From NCBI GenBank assembly GCA_021442155.1, contig CM038214.1:137492040-137556039 (forward strand): a stretch of 64,000 nucleotides of DNA. Direction: 5' to 3'. Numbering within the stretch: position 1 is the stretch's first letter; the number at the start of each line of letters is the position of its first letter. The stretch is from Cymbidium sinense (Eukaryota; Streptophyta; Magnoliopsida; Asparagales; Orchidaceae). The position numbers and the translations under genes are program-made. The notes under the pieces are model-generated. The model searched no databases and was not told where the DNA came from. It worked only from the letters and a program-made list of their open reading frames with translations. Shown in pieces: positions 1 to 12,520 of the stretch.

Positions 1-2416
1 GTGTGTTCAAAATTTTGATTTCATTTTGATTTTTGAAAAATAGAAACTTCTTCGTAGCAAATTTGGTATGTTAATGAAAGTAGTTCCAAAGGTGTTTGAT
101 AATTTTGGTTTTGACTTTGGAAACTTCACTTAACAAATTTGAGTATGCTAAATGAGGTTCTAAAAGGTGTTTGAAAATTTTTGATTTTGACTTTGGAGAC
201 TTCACATAACAAATTTGAGTATGTTAAGTGAAGTTCCAAAATGTGTTTGAAATTTTTTTTTTTTTTGAAATATGATTGTTGATTTTTGATTTTGGGTTTA
301 GAAATTTAGCAAATTTGAGTATGCTAAATGAAGTTCAAAAATGTGTTTTGAAAACTTTTAATTTTGAATTTGGGGACTCACTTAACAAATTTGGGTATTA
401 TTAAATGAAGTTCCAAAAGTTATTTTGGAAAAGAGTTTTGATTTTGGTTGGAGACTTCACTTAACAAATTTGGGTATGTTAAGTGAAATTCAAAATATTG
501 TTTAATTTTTTTTGAATTTTGGATTTGGAAATTTCACTTAACAAATTTGGGTATGTTAAATGAAGTTCCAAATGTGTTTAGAAAAATTTTGGATTTTGAA
601 TTTGGAGACTTCACTTAATAAATTTGGTATGTTAAATGAAGTTCCAAAATGTGTTTTAATTTTTTGGATTTTGAATTTAGAGACTTCACTTAACAAATTT
701 GAGTATGCTAAATGAAGTCCCAAATATGTTTTAAAATTTTGGATTTTGAATTTGGAGACTTCACTTAATCAAATTTGGGTATGTTAAGTAAAATTCCAAA
801 ATGTTGTTTGAAATTTTTTTGAATTTGGAAACTTTACTTAACAAATTTGGGTATGTTAAATGAAGTTCCAAAATGTGTTTAGAATAATTTGAAATATGAT
901 TGTTGATTTTTGATTTTGGATTTGGAAACTTCACTTAGCAAATTTGATTATGCTAAATGAAGTTCCAAAATGTGTTTTTTTAAATTTGAAGTATGATTAT
1001 TGTTTTTTGATTTTGGATTTGGAAACTTCACTTAGCAAATTTGAGTATGCTAAATGAAGTTCCAAAATGTGTTTGAAAAATTTGAAGTATGATTATTGAT
1101 TTTTTATTTTGAATTTAAAAAAAATTTGAGTACGCTAAATGAAGTTCCAAAATATGTTTTAAAAAATTTGAAATATGATTGTTGATTTTTGATTTTGGAT
1201 TTGAAAATTTCACTTAGCAAATTTGAGTATGCTAAATGAAGTTCCAAAATGTGTTTTGAAAAATTTTGAAATATGATTGTTGATTTTTGTGATTTTGGAT
1301 TTGGAAACTTCACTTAGCAAATTTGAGTATGCTAAATGAAGTTCCAAAAATGCGTTGTTTGAAGAATTTTGATTTTGGATTTGGAAACTTCACTTAGAAA
1401 ATTTGAGTATGCTAAATGAAGTTCCAAAATGTGTTTTGAACTTTTTTGGATTTTGGATTTGGAGACTTCACTTAACAAATTTGGGTATGTTAAATGGAAC
1501 CCCAAAAAGTGTTTAGAATTTTGAATTTTTGACTTGGAGACTTCTTTTAACAAATTTGGGTATGTTAAATGAAATTCCAAAATGTGTTTAAAATTTTGAA
1601 ATATGATTGTTTAAGTTTTAATTTTTTGAAAAGAGGTCTTCCATTCAACAAATTTGGGTATGTAAAATGGAGGTCAATCTTATTTTGGAAATGTGAGATT
1701 TTTTATTTTATGTGTGATTATTTCTTTTGAAGAGAGGAATTCTAACTTAATCATGTGAGATATGTTTAAGTGGGATTTCCCAAATGATGTTTATTTTAGT
1801 TGGGAATGAAATCTTTATTTAATAAATTTGAGTATATTAAATGAAGATGTTCATGCGTGCATTTGAAAACTTTATGATTTTGATTTTTATTTTTAGAAAG
1901 ATGATTGTTCATTTTATTTTGAAAAATAAAATCTTCATCAAAATGAATTGAAAACAAGATATTCATTTGTGCTTTTGGAAAATGTTGTTAGTTTTATTTT
2001 TGAAAATCCCTACATGTAATAATTATGAAAATTATTAAAGAGGGTGATAAAACTTTGTGAAAATATTTTATTAAGTGCATTTTTTGAAAAGGTGCTTTTA
2101 AAAGGAAAGTTCTTATGGAAGATTTATTTTATCTTTATTATTTTAGGATGAACCTTTCCTTATCATAAAAAAAATGATAATGAGGAAGTCTTTAAAATGT
2201 TTTATTTTTATTTAGATCTTTTCATTTCTCCCATTGGAGAACAGCGGGAGTTTTAAGATCCCAATGGTACTAAAATCTAAAGATGTTGGCTAACTCTCGA
2301 GAATGAAAGAAGTTAAGTGCCAACGAAAGAAGGATAGTCTGATTCATACCAAAGTATAAACCCACTATCGATACTCAAAGTCAACGATCATTTACCAAAG
2401 ATGGAGAGAGGAACCA
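1..2416 (-). repeat. Retrotransposon 5' leader with hairpin array (inverted copy 1)
   Basis: Untranslated leader of a giant Ty3/gypsy element, read on the minus strand; it runs off the left edge. From 1 to about 1660 it is a chain of imperfect tandem units 60-100 bases long. On the minus strand each unit reads roughly GGAACTTCATTTAGCA, then TACTCAAATT, then TGCTAAGTGAAGTTTCC, so each can fold into a hairpin. Units are separated by A-rich stretches such as CAAAATCCAAAATC. From about 1660 to 2416 the units decay into non-repetitive leader. The whole stretch is a close reverse complement of 32261-34130. Short frames at 1104-1580 are translations of the repeat and are not genes. Confidence 0.8.
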
Positions 2417-2429
2417 TCCTGGAGTCTAG
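2417..2429 (-). other. Decayed tRNA-Arg primer-binding site
   Basis: On the minus strand this reads CTAGACTCCAGGA, directly after the LTR end and the spacer ATTTTT. Compared with the intact site at 32243-32260 it has lost about five bases (CTGGG) and carries TGGC changed to CTAG. It marks the junction between LTR A and the leader. Confidence 0.6.
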
Positions 2430-5400
2430 AAAAATTGTAGAAAAATTCCTATAGGAATTCAAATCTACGGTGAGAAAAGAAAGACAAGACTATAAAAATT
2501 CATCTTTTAGGATGTCACGTAGTAGTAGATACTTATTATGATCGGTATGTCATCGGAAAATAGTGTACTTTACTCAAAGGCAATCACTACCCTTTAATGA
2601 ACCTAATCACCTCAATTTGTACTCTAGGATGATGGGTCTACATATGTATGTAGATTCTTCCCCTACATAAAAGTAAAACAATATTTATTTTAAAGCTGGG
2701 TTCATTAAGTTTCTATAGGCAAGCCCCATAGTTAATTACATCCTAAGAAATGGAGATTACTTAGGAAAACTCTCAATTAAGGTAAATGATCATTGTCTTT
2801 GAAGATTTTAATAGGAAGGATAATCAATCGATTAGTTCATGTTTGAAGATCCAATGGGATTGATCAAAAGAGAGAGTTATTATTGAAGCCAATATGGAAG
2901 ATAAGTAAGAGATGCCCACGATGCTAGGAAACCTAGCGAGCATCTCAAACTATCTATAGTTGGGCTTTATATTTTTAAAATTGATTTAGTTTGTTTGAGT
3001 TGCATTTTTTATTAGAAATTTATGACTTATGATTCCTTAACACAAGATTAAAGAAATGCCTAAGAGGTGAATTATGCTTATGGCCAGGGAGAAGCAACCT
3101 AAATCTAAGGAGCTTTGGAGAGCTAAAAGCAACCTAAATCTAAGGTGAAAATGGGTGGATTTGCTTCCATAAAGAGGACAAACCACCCAGACGGCTTGGA
3201 CTTACAATCTGGGTGGCCTAACTCCTCCTATGATTTTAAATATATGTAGGCAAATCTTTATGCTTATGCAAGATTGCTTTTTATTTATTTAAAAGTAGTG
3301 TCCTTAAACTCTCAGTAAAGACTAGATCATGTAAAGGGCATGCTTCAAATTATCTAAATCTAATGCAATTCAAATTCTATTTTATTTTTATTTTTAGACA
3401 ATTATTTTGACTCAGGATAATAGGATTCATATGGCTAATGCATGAGAAATAAAGTTATTGACCAAAATCGGAGGAGGTGAGTTTCCACCATGGCTCTCAA
3501 AGGCCAAGCCAAGTTTCTCGCAAAGGTGGAAGCCCTCAATGAATAGTGAAATAAGTTGCATTTGTGCATGATATTATAAAAGAAATGCTCATCCAAGTGG
3601 GATTGCTAATTCTTTTATCTTGATTTTAAACTAATGCTTTAGGTGAGGTTATGAGTTCTTTATTTTTAATTTGAGTTGTTAAGTAGGGTAAAAGATTTAT
3701 TTTCTCTAAAGAGCCTAATCCACATCGGGCCATACATAAAGCAGAAAGTTGTCTCCTCTGAACTAATTTCTTTGTTGGATATATTTTTATGAATTCTAAG
3801 ATGGCTCATTCTCTTATGTTAATGTATTCTCATGTCAAGATGACTATATTGATGATAATTTTCTTGAATGAGACTCTTATCCTTCAACCTTAGCAATTAC
3901 ATATTTTTGAATGATTTTGCTTAGGTTTGCGGTAATAAAAGTTCACAAGAATATCAAACAATGGATGCTTCTTCTGGGTTTGTTATGATGTTTATGATCT
4001 CACTCTTTTATTGGTTTTAGCTCTGTGATGTAACATGAAGTTTGGATGCTCATATTTGCATCACATGGTGATTGAGATCTCATCATAATTCCTTACTTTC
4101 ATACTCATAGTATATTATTTTCTTCAAACTTTTTTATTACAAAACTTATCTAATCTTCCTCTTCTTACATAACATTTGATTCTCTCTCCCATCCTCCAAA
4201 TTATCATGCATTCCCACATCCTCGAGCATTGGCTTTATTCTTACTTTAGCTTATTATGTTAATCATCTTGTATCTTTTGATTATTTTTTTATGCTTTCTT
4301 TTACTCTTGGATATACTTAGATTTTACTCCTTATAGAGCTCTGAGCGATTCATTTATCCCCATCTTGTAACCCTTTATGGCAATACATATATAAAACAAA
4401 AAAAACTAAAAGCTAAACAAATCATCAACCTTTATAAAGTTAATTGTAAAGAATAAAGGCTTTGGTTGTTTGAAATCCAAAATATCAAATTGGGTTCTAA
4501 TTATACAACCCAGATTTAATTAAATTTCAAGCAAAAATGTTATGAGGGTCTTTATTTATTTCTTAATTCTTTTTCTTCTTTTTATTTCTTCTTTCTTCTT
4601 TGATTCCTTCTTTTGGATGGTTGGAAGGTAGATGCTCAGGCTTCATATGGATAAGATAGGATCTTATGATCAATGCTCATCCCAATTCCCTAAGTAATCA
4701 TTCAAAAATTTTAATTGTACAAATTTACAAAGGTTAACCAAAATAAACCACAAATCTGTATATTGGACTTATAACACATAGGTAAATAAGTGACTATTAT
4801 TATGCTTAAGTATAAAGCATAAAAAGAATTTATATTTTTATTTATGATAGCATTAAGGACAATCTCTAAAAAAAAAATAGTTATAAGAATTCATTCATTC
4901 TTACTCATTACAGTCTAAAACATATATATCAAAAAATAAAACAAAACATCAAATCATGTATCGACCTAACCTAAGGCTAGAAGTGGTGACTCAGGCTAAT
5001 GTGTGTGCTTTGGAGGTTTGTGTGTTATGCTTATCTATGACTTTAGGTTCAAATTTTCTAAGTGTGAAAACATATTCAACTTAGAGGAGGGTTTCATTTA
5101 AGTCATTTAATTATTTTGGGTTGATTTTATTTCATATTTTTATTTATTTTGAGCGGATCATACAATTAATTACTAAGTTATGATGAGAAGGAAAGAGAAG
5201 AGAACTTCTTTTTCCTTAATAAGTAATTTCTAAAGTATGTTCACATTTTAGTTTTATTTAGTGAATGTTTTGATTAAATCTTGATTAATCTTAAGTTTAG
5301 ATGAACTCTAACAAACATATTCAAAAGAAAGATATTTTAAGATTAAATAAAATGAATCAAAATTCACATACACATTACTTCATTTCTTTTAACATATATA

Positions 5401-7082
5401 ACATCATGGATGGACCAGCATATATACATAACAAATAAATTTTAACACACTTATATGATTGCTAAGTAATTCATTTGAAAGAAAATTTAGAAGATTAAGA
5501 TGCATGATTTTCTTTAAGTAGAAAATGGTTTCTTTATCCAAATTTTACATACACACATGAAAGTAAAAAGAAATGAGTACAATGTCATTGTTGAGATGTT
5601 GAGTACAAGTACTTGGACTTAAAATAATCTCATACATAATATACAACTTTCCTACAAACAATAATAGAAATGAAATGGAAAAAAAATGCAAAAGTTATAT
5701 TAATGGATTCAATTTATTTATGCAATTTATGTATGCAAGTATATGTAGCCCTTCTTAGGTGATAGCATGAATAGGATATGGAATTATAAGTGTTAGGTTC
5801 AAATGAACCCTACTTATTACTAACTCCTTTTCAAACTATTAAAATAAAAGAAAGGAAACTCTAAGCATACCTTTATAATCTTTTGCAAGCTCATAATTAA
5901 AAATATATGTAGCATACTTTCATATTTATTTGATTTATATGTTTTGAAAATAGTTTAAGTTAATAGTGATAATAGCCATTCATATTTTTTTGCTTTTAGC
6001 CAACATGCAAATTTGACATAAAGTAAACAATTTTATTAAACTTGAATTTGAAAATATGAATGAAACCACATGACATACAAATTTAACATGTTGGGAAAGA
6101 TTCAAAGCAATGAAAGCATGTAAATAAATTCACTTTAATTAAATGACATTCTTATGGAATAAGTTTAAAATAAATCAAAGTGTATTCAATATGATTTTTA
6201 TTTAATTTGAAGTTTGATTTAATTTTGAAAAGGTGAGATTAGTTCTTTTCACCCATTCCACATGTGTTTGATATTTTTGTTTAATTTTGGATAATTAGAT
6301 CCATTTTATGTATTAATTAGGTTAAGGTATGAATGAAGTAACATTATCCCTTATCACACCAGAATAATTAACTAAATAATTATGAGCCAATGAGATAACA
6401 TAAAAACTCACAAGGAATTTAAATTTATAATGCACTTAATAAGAAAAAGGCTTAATGCAATTTGGCTCATAATAGTTAATTAATTAAGTTTAACTTAAGT
6501 AATTTCAAAACACTTTTTCATACATATGAATTGGGTTTTGATTTTTAATCAACTTAGGCTATTAAACTAAGCATCTACCCAAAGTATATTAATTAAGTTT
6601 TGGAAGTGTTTAGAATCTTTAGAATTAATTAGGGGGTAGTTAATGTAATAATAGAATTAAGAGAAGGGGTTTAGGGAATAGCTTAGAAATGCCATTATTC
6701 CCTAAACCTCTTATCATTGGACTTTAATCAACTCTAATCATGGATTAAAACCACTAATCACCCAATTATGCTTAATTAAGTTAAGGAAGTAATTAATAAA
6801 TCCATATGCAATTCTCTAATTAATCCTTCAATAAATCCCAAGAAAATTAGGGAGGTAGAAATTAAATATACCCAAGAAATTTGGGAGAGGCTTAATTAAA
6901 AGGTAATTAGCAAAATGAAGTTTCCAATAAAATCGAAAATTAGAGTAAAGCATAATTCATAACCCATTGAAATTAATTTTGAAATATTTTAGGTTGAATT
7001 ATCTTTTCATAGAAATTTTATTTTATTTTGAATTTTAGAGAGAGATGAATTTTAGAAGATCTAGATTAATTAAAATCCTAAC

Positions 7083-7283
7083 TAATCCTCTGCTCACAGT
7101 GGTGAGCGGACACGCTTTTACACGTGTGTGAACCCATCACTTAAAACATCACATCTTAAAGGCATGTGGAATCTCTCATCAAGATGACAACCGAAGATCT
7201 CTTCATGGTTTTAAAAAGGATATTAGAAATTCTAAACGTGGAATAATCTTAGCCATCCATCCAAAATATGTGGATGGATGGCT
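7083..7283 (-). repeat. GC-rich hairpin patch in LTR A
   Basis: GC-rich island in AT-rich DNA. It has GCTCAC (7092-7097) facing GTGAGC (7102-7107), and a perfect 13-base stem AGCCATCCATCCA (7251-7263) facing TGGATGGATGGCT (7271-7283) with a 7-base loop. The second hairpin has weaker relatives near 16900 and 26841 in LTRs B and C. It lies about 540-730 bases downstream of the TATA-like element in LTR orientation. Confidence 0.6.
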
Positions 7284-7818
7284 GAGATCTCCCCAGTTCT
7301 TCCCCTTAGATCAATAGAGGCCGTCCATGATCTAGGGGAAGATCCAAGCTCGATTGAGCTCAGATTCAAACCAAATTTAACCCACACCATCTAAAGGGAA
7401 TGTGGCACATCCAATGGTGGGATTTGCTTGAATTAAAATTCTTTTCAAAGGACCAACACCTCTATGCTGGGTGGTTGAAAAATTTCATACCTCCTGCTCG
7501 AGGATGAGCTTTGTCCGAATGTTGAAATTTTTGGGATTGAGCTTTTCTATGGACCACTTGATGATCCTTGCGGCCTTGATCCAATTTCTCCTCTCCTTGC
7601 TATGTGAACTCCAATGGAAGCTTGGGTGAGCTTGGATAGGTCCTTAGAAGAAGCGTGCAAGAGAAATTGGGATGATTTTTAGTGTGGAGAAAGTTAGGAG
7701 TTCAAGTGAGCTCCTATTTCTGCTTGTGAAAATGAGATGATGAGATTTGATTTGATCTAGAGGCTTGAGGAGATTGTTTCTTTGACTTAGGTTTAATTGA
7801 AATGGTTTTGAATTTGAA

Positions 7819-7835
7819 TAGAGTATATCTCCCCT
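7819..7835 (-). promoter_or_regulatory. Probable LTR A TATA-like core promoter
   Basis: On the minus strand this reads GGGAGATATACTC. The same element is at 17513-17530 (LTR B) and 27480-27495 (LTR C), and LTR D has TATAAAAGG at the equivalent place. Conservation of a TATA-like sequence at one position in four diverged LTRs suggests the U3 promoter. The transcription start is not determined. Confidence 0.4.
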
Positions 7836-8159
7836 TTGACCATGAAACCTATTTGCCATTTTGATCCAATTGTCCACAATGGGAGGGTTGTTTGATCGGT
7901 TGGGTTTGAGGCCTGAGTGCTTTGAAGTTGTAGGAGATGGATTTTGAATTTTTTCATTTTGACCCTTTGGGTGGGTTTGGGTTTCATTTGGAACTATTCT
8001 TGAGGGCTCATTGGATATGACAAAATTACCCATGGATTAAGCCAAAATTTGTTCTATGGCCTGTAGAATGGTCATTTTTCTAATTTTGGATATTTTTAGG
8101 TTTGGCCAAGTTTCATGAGATTTAGAATTCATTTGATAAGGTTTTTATTTAGGTTTGAG

Positions 8160-8760
8160 TCATAGTTTGATATGGTCAATTTGTCAATTTCAATTTGAAT
8201 TTTGATCAGGATGGTTGGTTTGATTCAATTTGGTATCATTTTGGCTCAAATCAATCATTTGACTGGGTCAAGGATGGGTTAGGTTAGGTCTGTGGATTGA
8301 GGTTGTCAATCAACAGTGGTTAGAATGAGGCTTGACCCATTGGTTTGGAATCAATTTGGCAGATCAAAGGCTTTAGGTCAAGTTGGGTCAACTTGGGTCA
8401 AGTAACCAATTGGGCTGGGTTAGCTCAAATGTTGGCTTGGACAAGTTCAAACATAGGTCACGAGTGAACTTAGATCAATGGTTTCAATCAATTTGGCCTA
8501 TGGTGGAATTTGGCTATGTTAGGTTTCATTTTTAGCTAAGTGTTGACTTGGTCAACCCTTAGGTTTGACTTGGTTTGACCCAATTTGATTGATTGATCAT
8601 CCCATGAGGATTGTTGATCATGATGAGAGGGATATGTGAGTTTGGTTCAATCCAATTTGGTTAGGATTAGAATTTGACTCATAATGATACTTTAGGTCAC
8701 TTTGGATCAAGTGAGCCTAAGTGGGTCAAATGGCTTGCTCAAAGCTTGATTTGAGCTTGA
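8160..8760 (-). promoter_or_regulatory. TTGAC/GTCAA-rich (W-box-like) U3 region of LTR A
   Basis: Dense GTCAA and TTGAC cores, many as GGGTCAA or TTGACCC, for example around 8375-8405 and 8545-8585. TTGAC is the known core bound by plant WRKY factors. The block lies upstream of the presumed TATA in LTR orientation. Function is inferred only from the motif. Confidence 0.4.
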
Positions 8761-9059
8761 TGGATCTTGTATATGGACTTATGATTGAAATATAAATCCA
8801 TTTACAAGTGGTTTGAAGTCAAATGATTTTTGATCCATTTGACAATTTCATATTCAAAGGAAGAATATGAAGGGGTTTTGGCTTTGACTTGATTTAGTGA
8901 TTAAAGTTTGTATTTATATATGGACTCATGATTGTAGTTTGATTGAATTTGAGAGAAATCATAAGAATCAAGTTTTGATTTGAAATTGATTTTAAGTTCA
9001 AGATTTGTTGACTTGAAAGATTTAGATTTGGATTTGATTTTAAGTTTGATTTTGGAATT

Positions 9060-9700
9060 GGTTTTGATTGATGAATTTATATTTCATTTATATATGTGAA
9101 TATAAATGAGAATATAAATGATCATGAGAAAATTTCTAGGATTTGAAGTGGTTTAATCATGATTTAGGCTAAGTCCATTTAGAAGGATTTAAGGGACTTT
9201 GGAAAATTTTAGTTTGAAGTTTGAATTTTGAGTTTGGTTTGATTGATTTATATTTATATTTCATTTATATATGAATATAAATGAGGATATAAATGAATTA
9301 TGAGAAAATCCCATGACTTTGAAATGGTTTGATCAAGATTTGGATAAGTCCTTTAATGGAAAATTAAGGGACTTAGAAAATTTGATGATTGAGTTGGAAT
9401 TTTGAGTTTAGTTTGATCGGTTTGAATTTATATTTCATTTATATATGTAAATATAAATGAGGATATAAATAAATTTGAGAAAATCTCATGACTTTGAAAT
9501 GGTTTGATCAAGATTTTGGCTAAGTCCATTAATGAAAAATTAAAGGGACTTAGGAAAATTTATGGATTGATTTGGATTTTTAGATTTGATTGATTGATTG
9601 AATTTATATTTCATTTATATATGTAAATATAAATGAGAATATAAATGAGTTTTGAGAAAATCTCAAAGTTTGAATTGATTTGATGATGATTTGATCATGA
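9060..9700 (-). repeat. About 176-base tandem repeats with palindromes, LTR A
   Basis: Four units starting near 9076, 9253, 9427 and 9602. Each opens with a near-perfect palindrome: TTTATATTTCATTTATAT facing ATATAAATGAGAATATAAA. LTR C has three copies and LTRs B and D one each, so copy number changes between LTRs. Confidence 0.75.
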
Positions 9701-10055
9701 TTTTTGGTTGGAAAATTTCAAGGAAGATTGATTTTAAAATTTGAGCTTAGGAACTTTGGTTTTAATCATGGGTTTCAATCATGAATTTCAATCATGGAAT
9801 TGATTTGAGTTTGGAGAAAATCAATTAAGATTGATTTGGAGTTTGACTTGAAAGAAGGAAAGCGAGGAATGGTTTGAGCTAATGGTAGGAAATTTTCCTA
9901 GCACCCCTAAAGCATGACCTATTCATATGGCTAACTTTTCTAAGTCTTCTAGGGTTAGGTTGAGTGTCCACCTAATCACTAGATGTGTCTTAAGACTAAG
10001 GAACTCTTAAAGTCTAAGAGGAGTCCTATGTCTAAGATGGAGGGGTTGAGACCTC

Positions 10056-10880
10056 AATGCCATATTAGATTCCCACTTAACATACCAAATTTATTAAGTG
10101 AGAATCTCATTCTAAAGTCATATTATGCTTGGATTTTCACTTAAGTGGGAGTCCCATTTTCAAAAACATATCAAACACATTTAGTCTTTCACTTAACATA
10201 CTAAATTTTTTAAGTGAGGGTCTCTTTTCAACCCACATTTGATCCCTATTTTAACATACCAAAATTTTTAAATAAGGATCCAATTTTTTATATCAACCAC
10301 ACTTGAGCTTTCACTTAACATATTAAATTTATTAAGTGAGAGTCTCATTTTCAAAGGAAAACAAAGATATCTCAAACAAATTTGAGATTTTCACTTAACA
10401 TACCAAATTTGTTAAGTGGGACTCCTATTTTCAAAGAAAGCAAATCAATCTCACAATTATATTTGGCTTTCACTTAACATATCAAATTTGTTAAGTGATA
10501 GTCTCATCTTCAAGCACAAATCAAACACATGTGGCCTCTACTTAACATACAAAATTTGTTAAATAAGAATCCCCATTTTTTAAATCAAAATATCACACAA
10601 TCAAATCTTCACATGCAAAAATATTTCAAACAAACAATCACAATCTCTTCTTAGTAAACCCAAATTTTCTAAGTAGTGATTCTTTCAAACCATCCATATT
10701 TTCAAACAAAAAATATAAAATGCAAACAATCTCCAAAAAGAAAGAAATCTCTCCTCAAATTTTTGAACCCCACCCAACCTACCTAATTTGGTTGAGTATG
10801 GGTCCTAAAATCAAAATCAAATGGCTAAAGACTCTCCTCCAAAACATCCAAATCTCTCCAATGAATCCCACTTAACATAT
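10056..10880 (+). repeat. Retrotransposon leader fragment with hairpin array
   Basis: Plus-strand leader closely matching about 54480-55330. About ten units read like CACTTAACA, TACCAAATT, TGTTAAGTG, near 10073, 10195, 10240, 10312, 10394, 10471, 10540 and 10775. The unit near 10240 has the changed stem TATTTTAACA facing TTAAATAAGGATCC. No LTR or primer site precedes it: it is joined directly to the 5' end of the oppositely oriented LTR A. Confidence 0.75.
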
Positions 10881-11023
10881 TTGAATTATTGTGGGTTCAA
10901 AACTCCAAACTTCTATTACTTTCATGGAACAAATTTCAAGGTAGAAATCTAATACAAGTTATATTTCAACAAATGCAGACATACAACTCAGATCAGTCAA
11001 TGCAGTCTTTGCAGTCTTCACAC

Positions 11024-12520
11024 ATGGTCTCTCAGAAGTTTGTTTTTACCTTTTCGTTTAGGATGGATTTAGCCCTAGATCAGGGCAGCCTCTCTCAGAC
11101 TGACTCCACCCATCCATGTTCTTTGGTCGAAGATTTGAGGGAGCCCGCATCACCTGTGAGGGGGCAACCCTCACCACTATTAGTCAGAATGAGGTGGCTG
11201 GGCAGAAGCTAGTCATCCCATCGACAGCTTCACGCAGGTATCCTTCCTTGGAAGGCGGTTCCACCATTTAGTCAAGTTCCCACTCAGTCAGTTGTTCCCA
11301 CTACCGCGTGCTAGCACCTTCTCATTGGTCCCCTCTAGGGAGAAGACTATCCTAGCTTCGGAGATAGCCTCCCCTACCTTCAAGGTAGGATCCCACCGCC
11401 TTACTGACCGCAGCACCGTGATGCAATGGGGCAAGTGACACCAGTGATGCCACCCGTGAGGTGGATGCCATCTTATTAGAGGAGGGTTCTCCTTGCGAGG
11501 TTTCCTCATTGCTAACTAGCAACCAGTTCCACCCCAGGTAGGTAGGTAGGCAGGGTACATGGACGTTCAGAGTCCATTACATTATTTGACTTGAGGTTGA
11601 TCATCCTCAAGAGTGTTACCAGGAACATTCGTATTGATAGAGCATCAGAGGTTTGAGTAGTAGCTCAGTTAGGGAGTAAAGAGCAACAGAGGTTTGCTAG
11701 GTAGTCGACGGCCTCCACTCTAGTTTGATTTCCCCGATCATCGGGCCATTAGGGCTGATAGGACCGATATCATAGTGCTGACAGGTACCACCGTAGGGAA
11801 AGCCCCGATGAGGGTAGAGCCAGTGTTGTCTTGACCACACTGATCCACTCCTCTCCCACCATCACCAGTTTAGGTTTAGCCATCAACCATTCATACAAAA
11901 GTATAGAAAATAGTATCGGGGAAGAAGAAACCCCCTTGGTGATCTGATTTTGGCCAAAGGATCCCACTTCATCTACTCCACCGACTGAGGTGAGGATGAG
12001 TTCCCCTACTTGACCTTTTACTTCAGTCTTGGTGAAGAAGGAGTGGTGACCCCACAGCATCGTGGTCGCATCACCACCACCACCACCATCACTGCTAGTG
12101 ATAGCAGCAGCTGCAGAGGGGGAATGAGATAGTTATGCAGTCCCCATGGCAGTGGATCTCCCTAGGGACACTACTCCACCCATGAACAGTCACAAGCATG
12201 TCTCTTCCAGCAGTCATGACCCTCCCAGAGCTAGCACTCCAGAGACAAGTAGTGTTAGGTGCATCTTTGTTAGTGATCATAACCCCTCTACCGGTCAGCA
12301 TCACGTATTTGTACCGGTACGGTTAGACCGCTCCCTAGATGATATCTTAGCACAATACTTTGCATAGAAGAGAGAACTTCTAGGAAGTGATCAGTCAAAT
12401 TGTGAGGAGGGAAATGTCAGCTTTGATCCAGATGAGGATGAACTTCTTGAGGATTCAACCAAAGTTCATATGGTCAATACTAGGAGTTCCCTTCAAAGAG
12501 ATCAACATAGTCAGGAAGGA
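11024..12520 (+). pseudogene. gag: gag N-terminal part, broken Ty3/gypsy fragment
   Basis: Starts at ATG 11024 with MVSQKFVFTFSFRMDLALDQ, the same start found at 34222 and 55455. It reads open to 11210, then shifts frame; a matching segment GARITCEGATLTT continues in another frame near 11140-11180. Next comes low-complexity Ser/Pro-rich sequence with many stops, then a recognisable stretch at 12146-12500 (MAVDLPRDTTPP, later SFDPDEDELLEDS) matching 56585-56890 of the third element. At about 12520 it is cut by the oppositely oriented LTR B. It would have encoded the capsid-precursor N-terminal region; the conserved gag core is absent. Clearly dead. Confidence 0.75.

Larger units (their letters stand above)
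2436..10055 (-). mobile_element. LTR A, giant Ty3/gypsy LTR, near full length
   Basis: A 7.6 kb LTR in minus orientation. Its 3' end is CTACA at 2436-2440, seven bases from the primer-site remnant. Its 5' end is near 10055, where similarity to LTRs C and D stops; the first 20 or so bases (TGACCTCA and following) look lost. In LTR order it holds TTGAC-rich DNA and about 176-base repeats (8160-9700), a TATA-like palindrome near 7821, a GC patch with hairpins (7083-7283), then about 4.6 kb of AT-rich DNA to the end. Similarity to B, C and D runs along the full length. I see no credible gene; the 129-codon frame at 7644-8033 on the minus strand is not conserved in the other LTRs. Confidence 0.8.

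Noticed and set aside
1104..1580. Small minus-strand proteins with repeated ELHLAYSNLLSEVSKSK
   Set aside because: They are translations of the hairpin repeat, with no independent coding signal.
7644..8033. 129-codon minus-strand frame as a gene
   Set aside because: It lies in an LTR around the TATA-like site and is not open in LTRs B, C or D.
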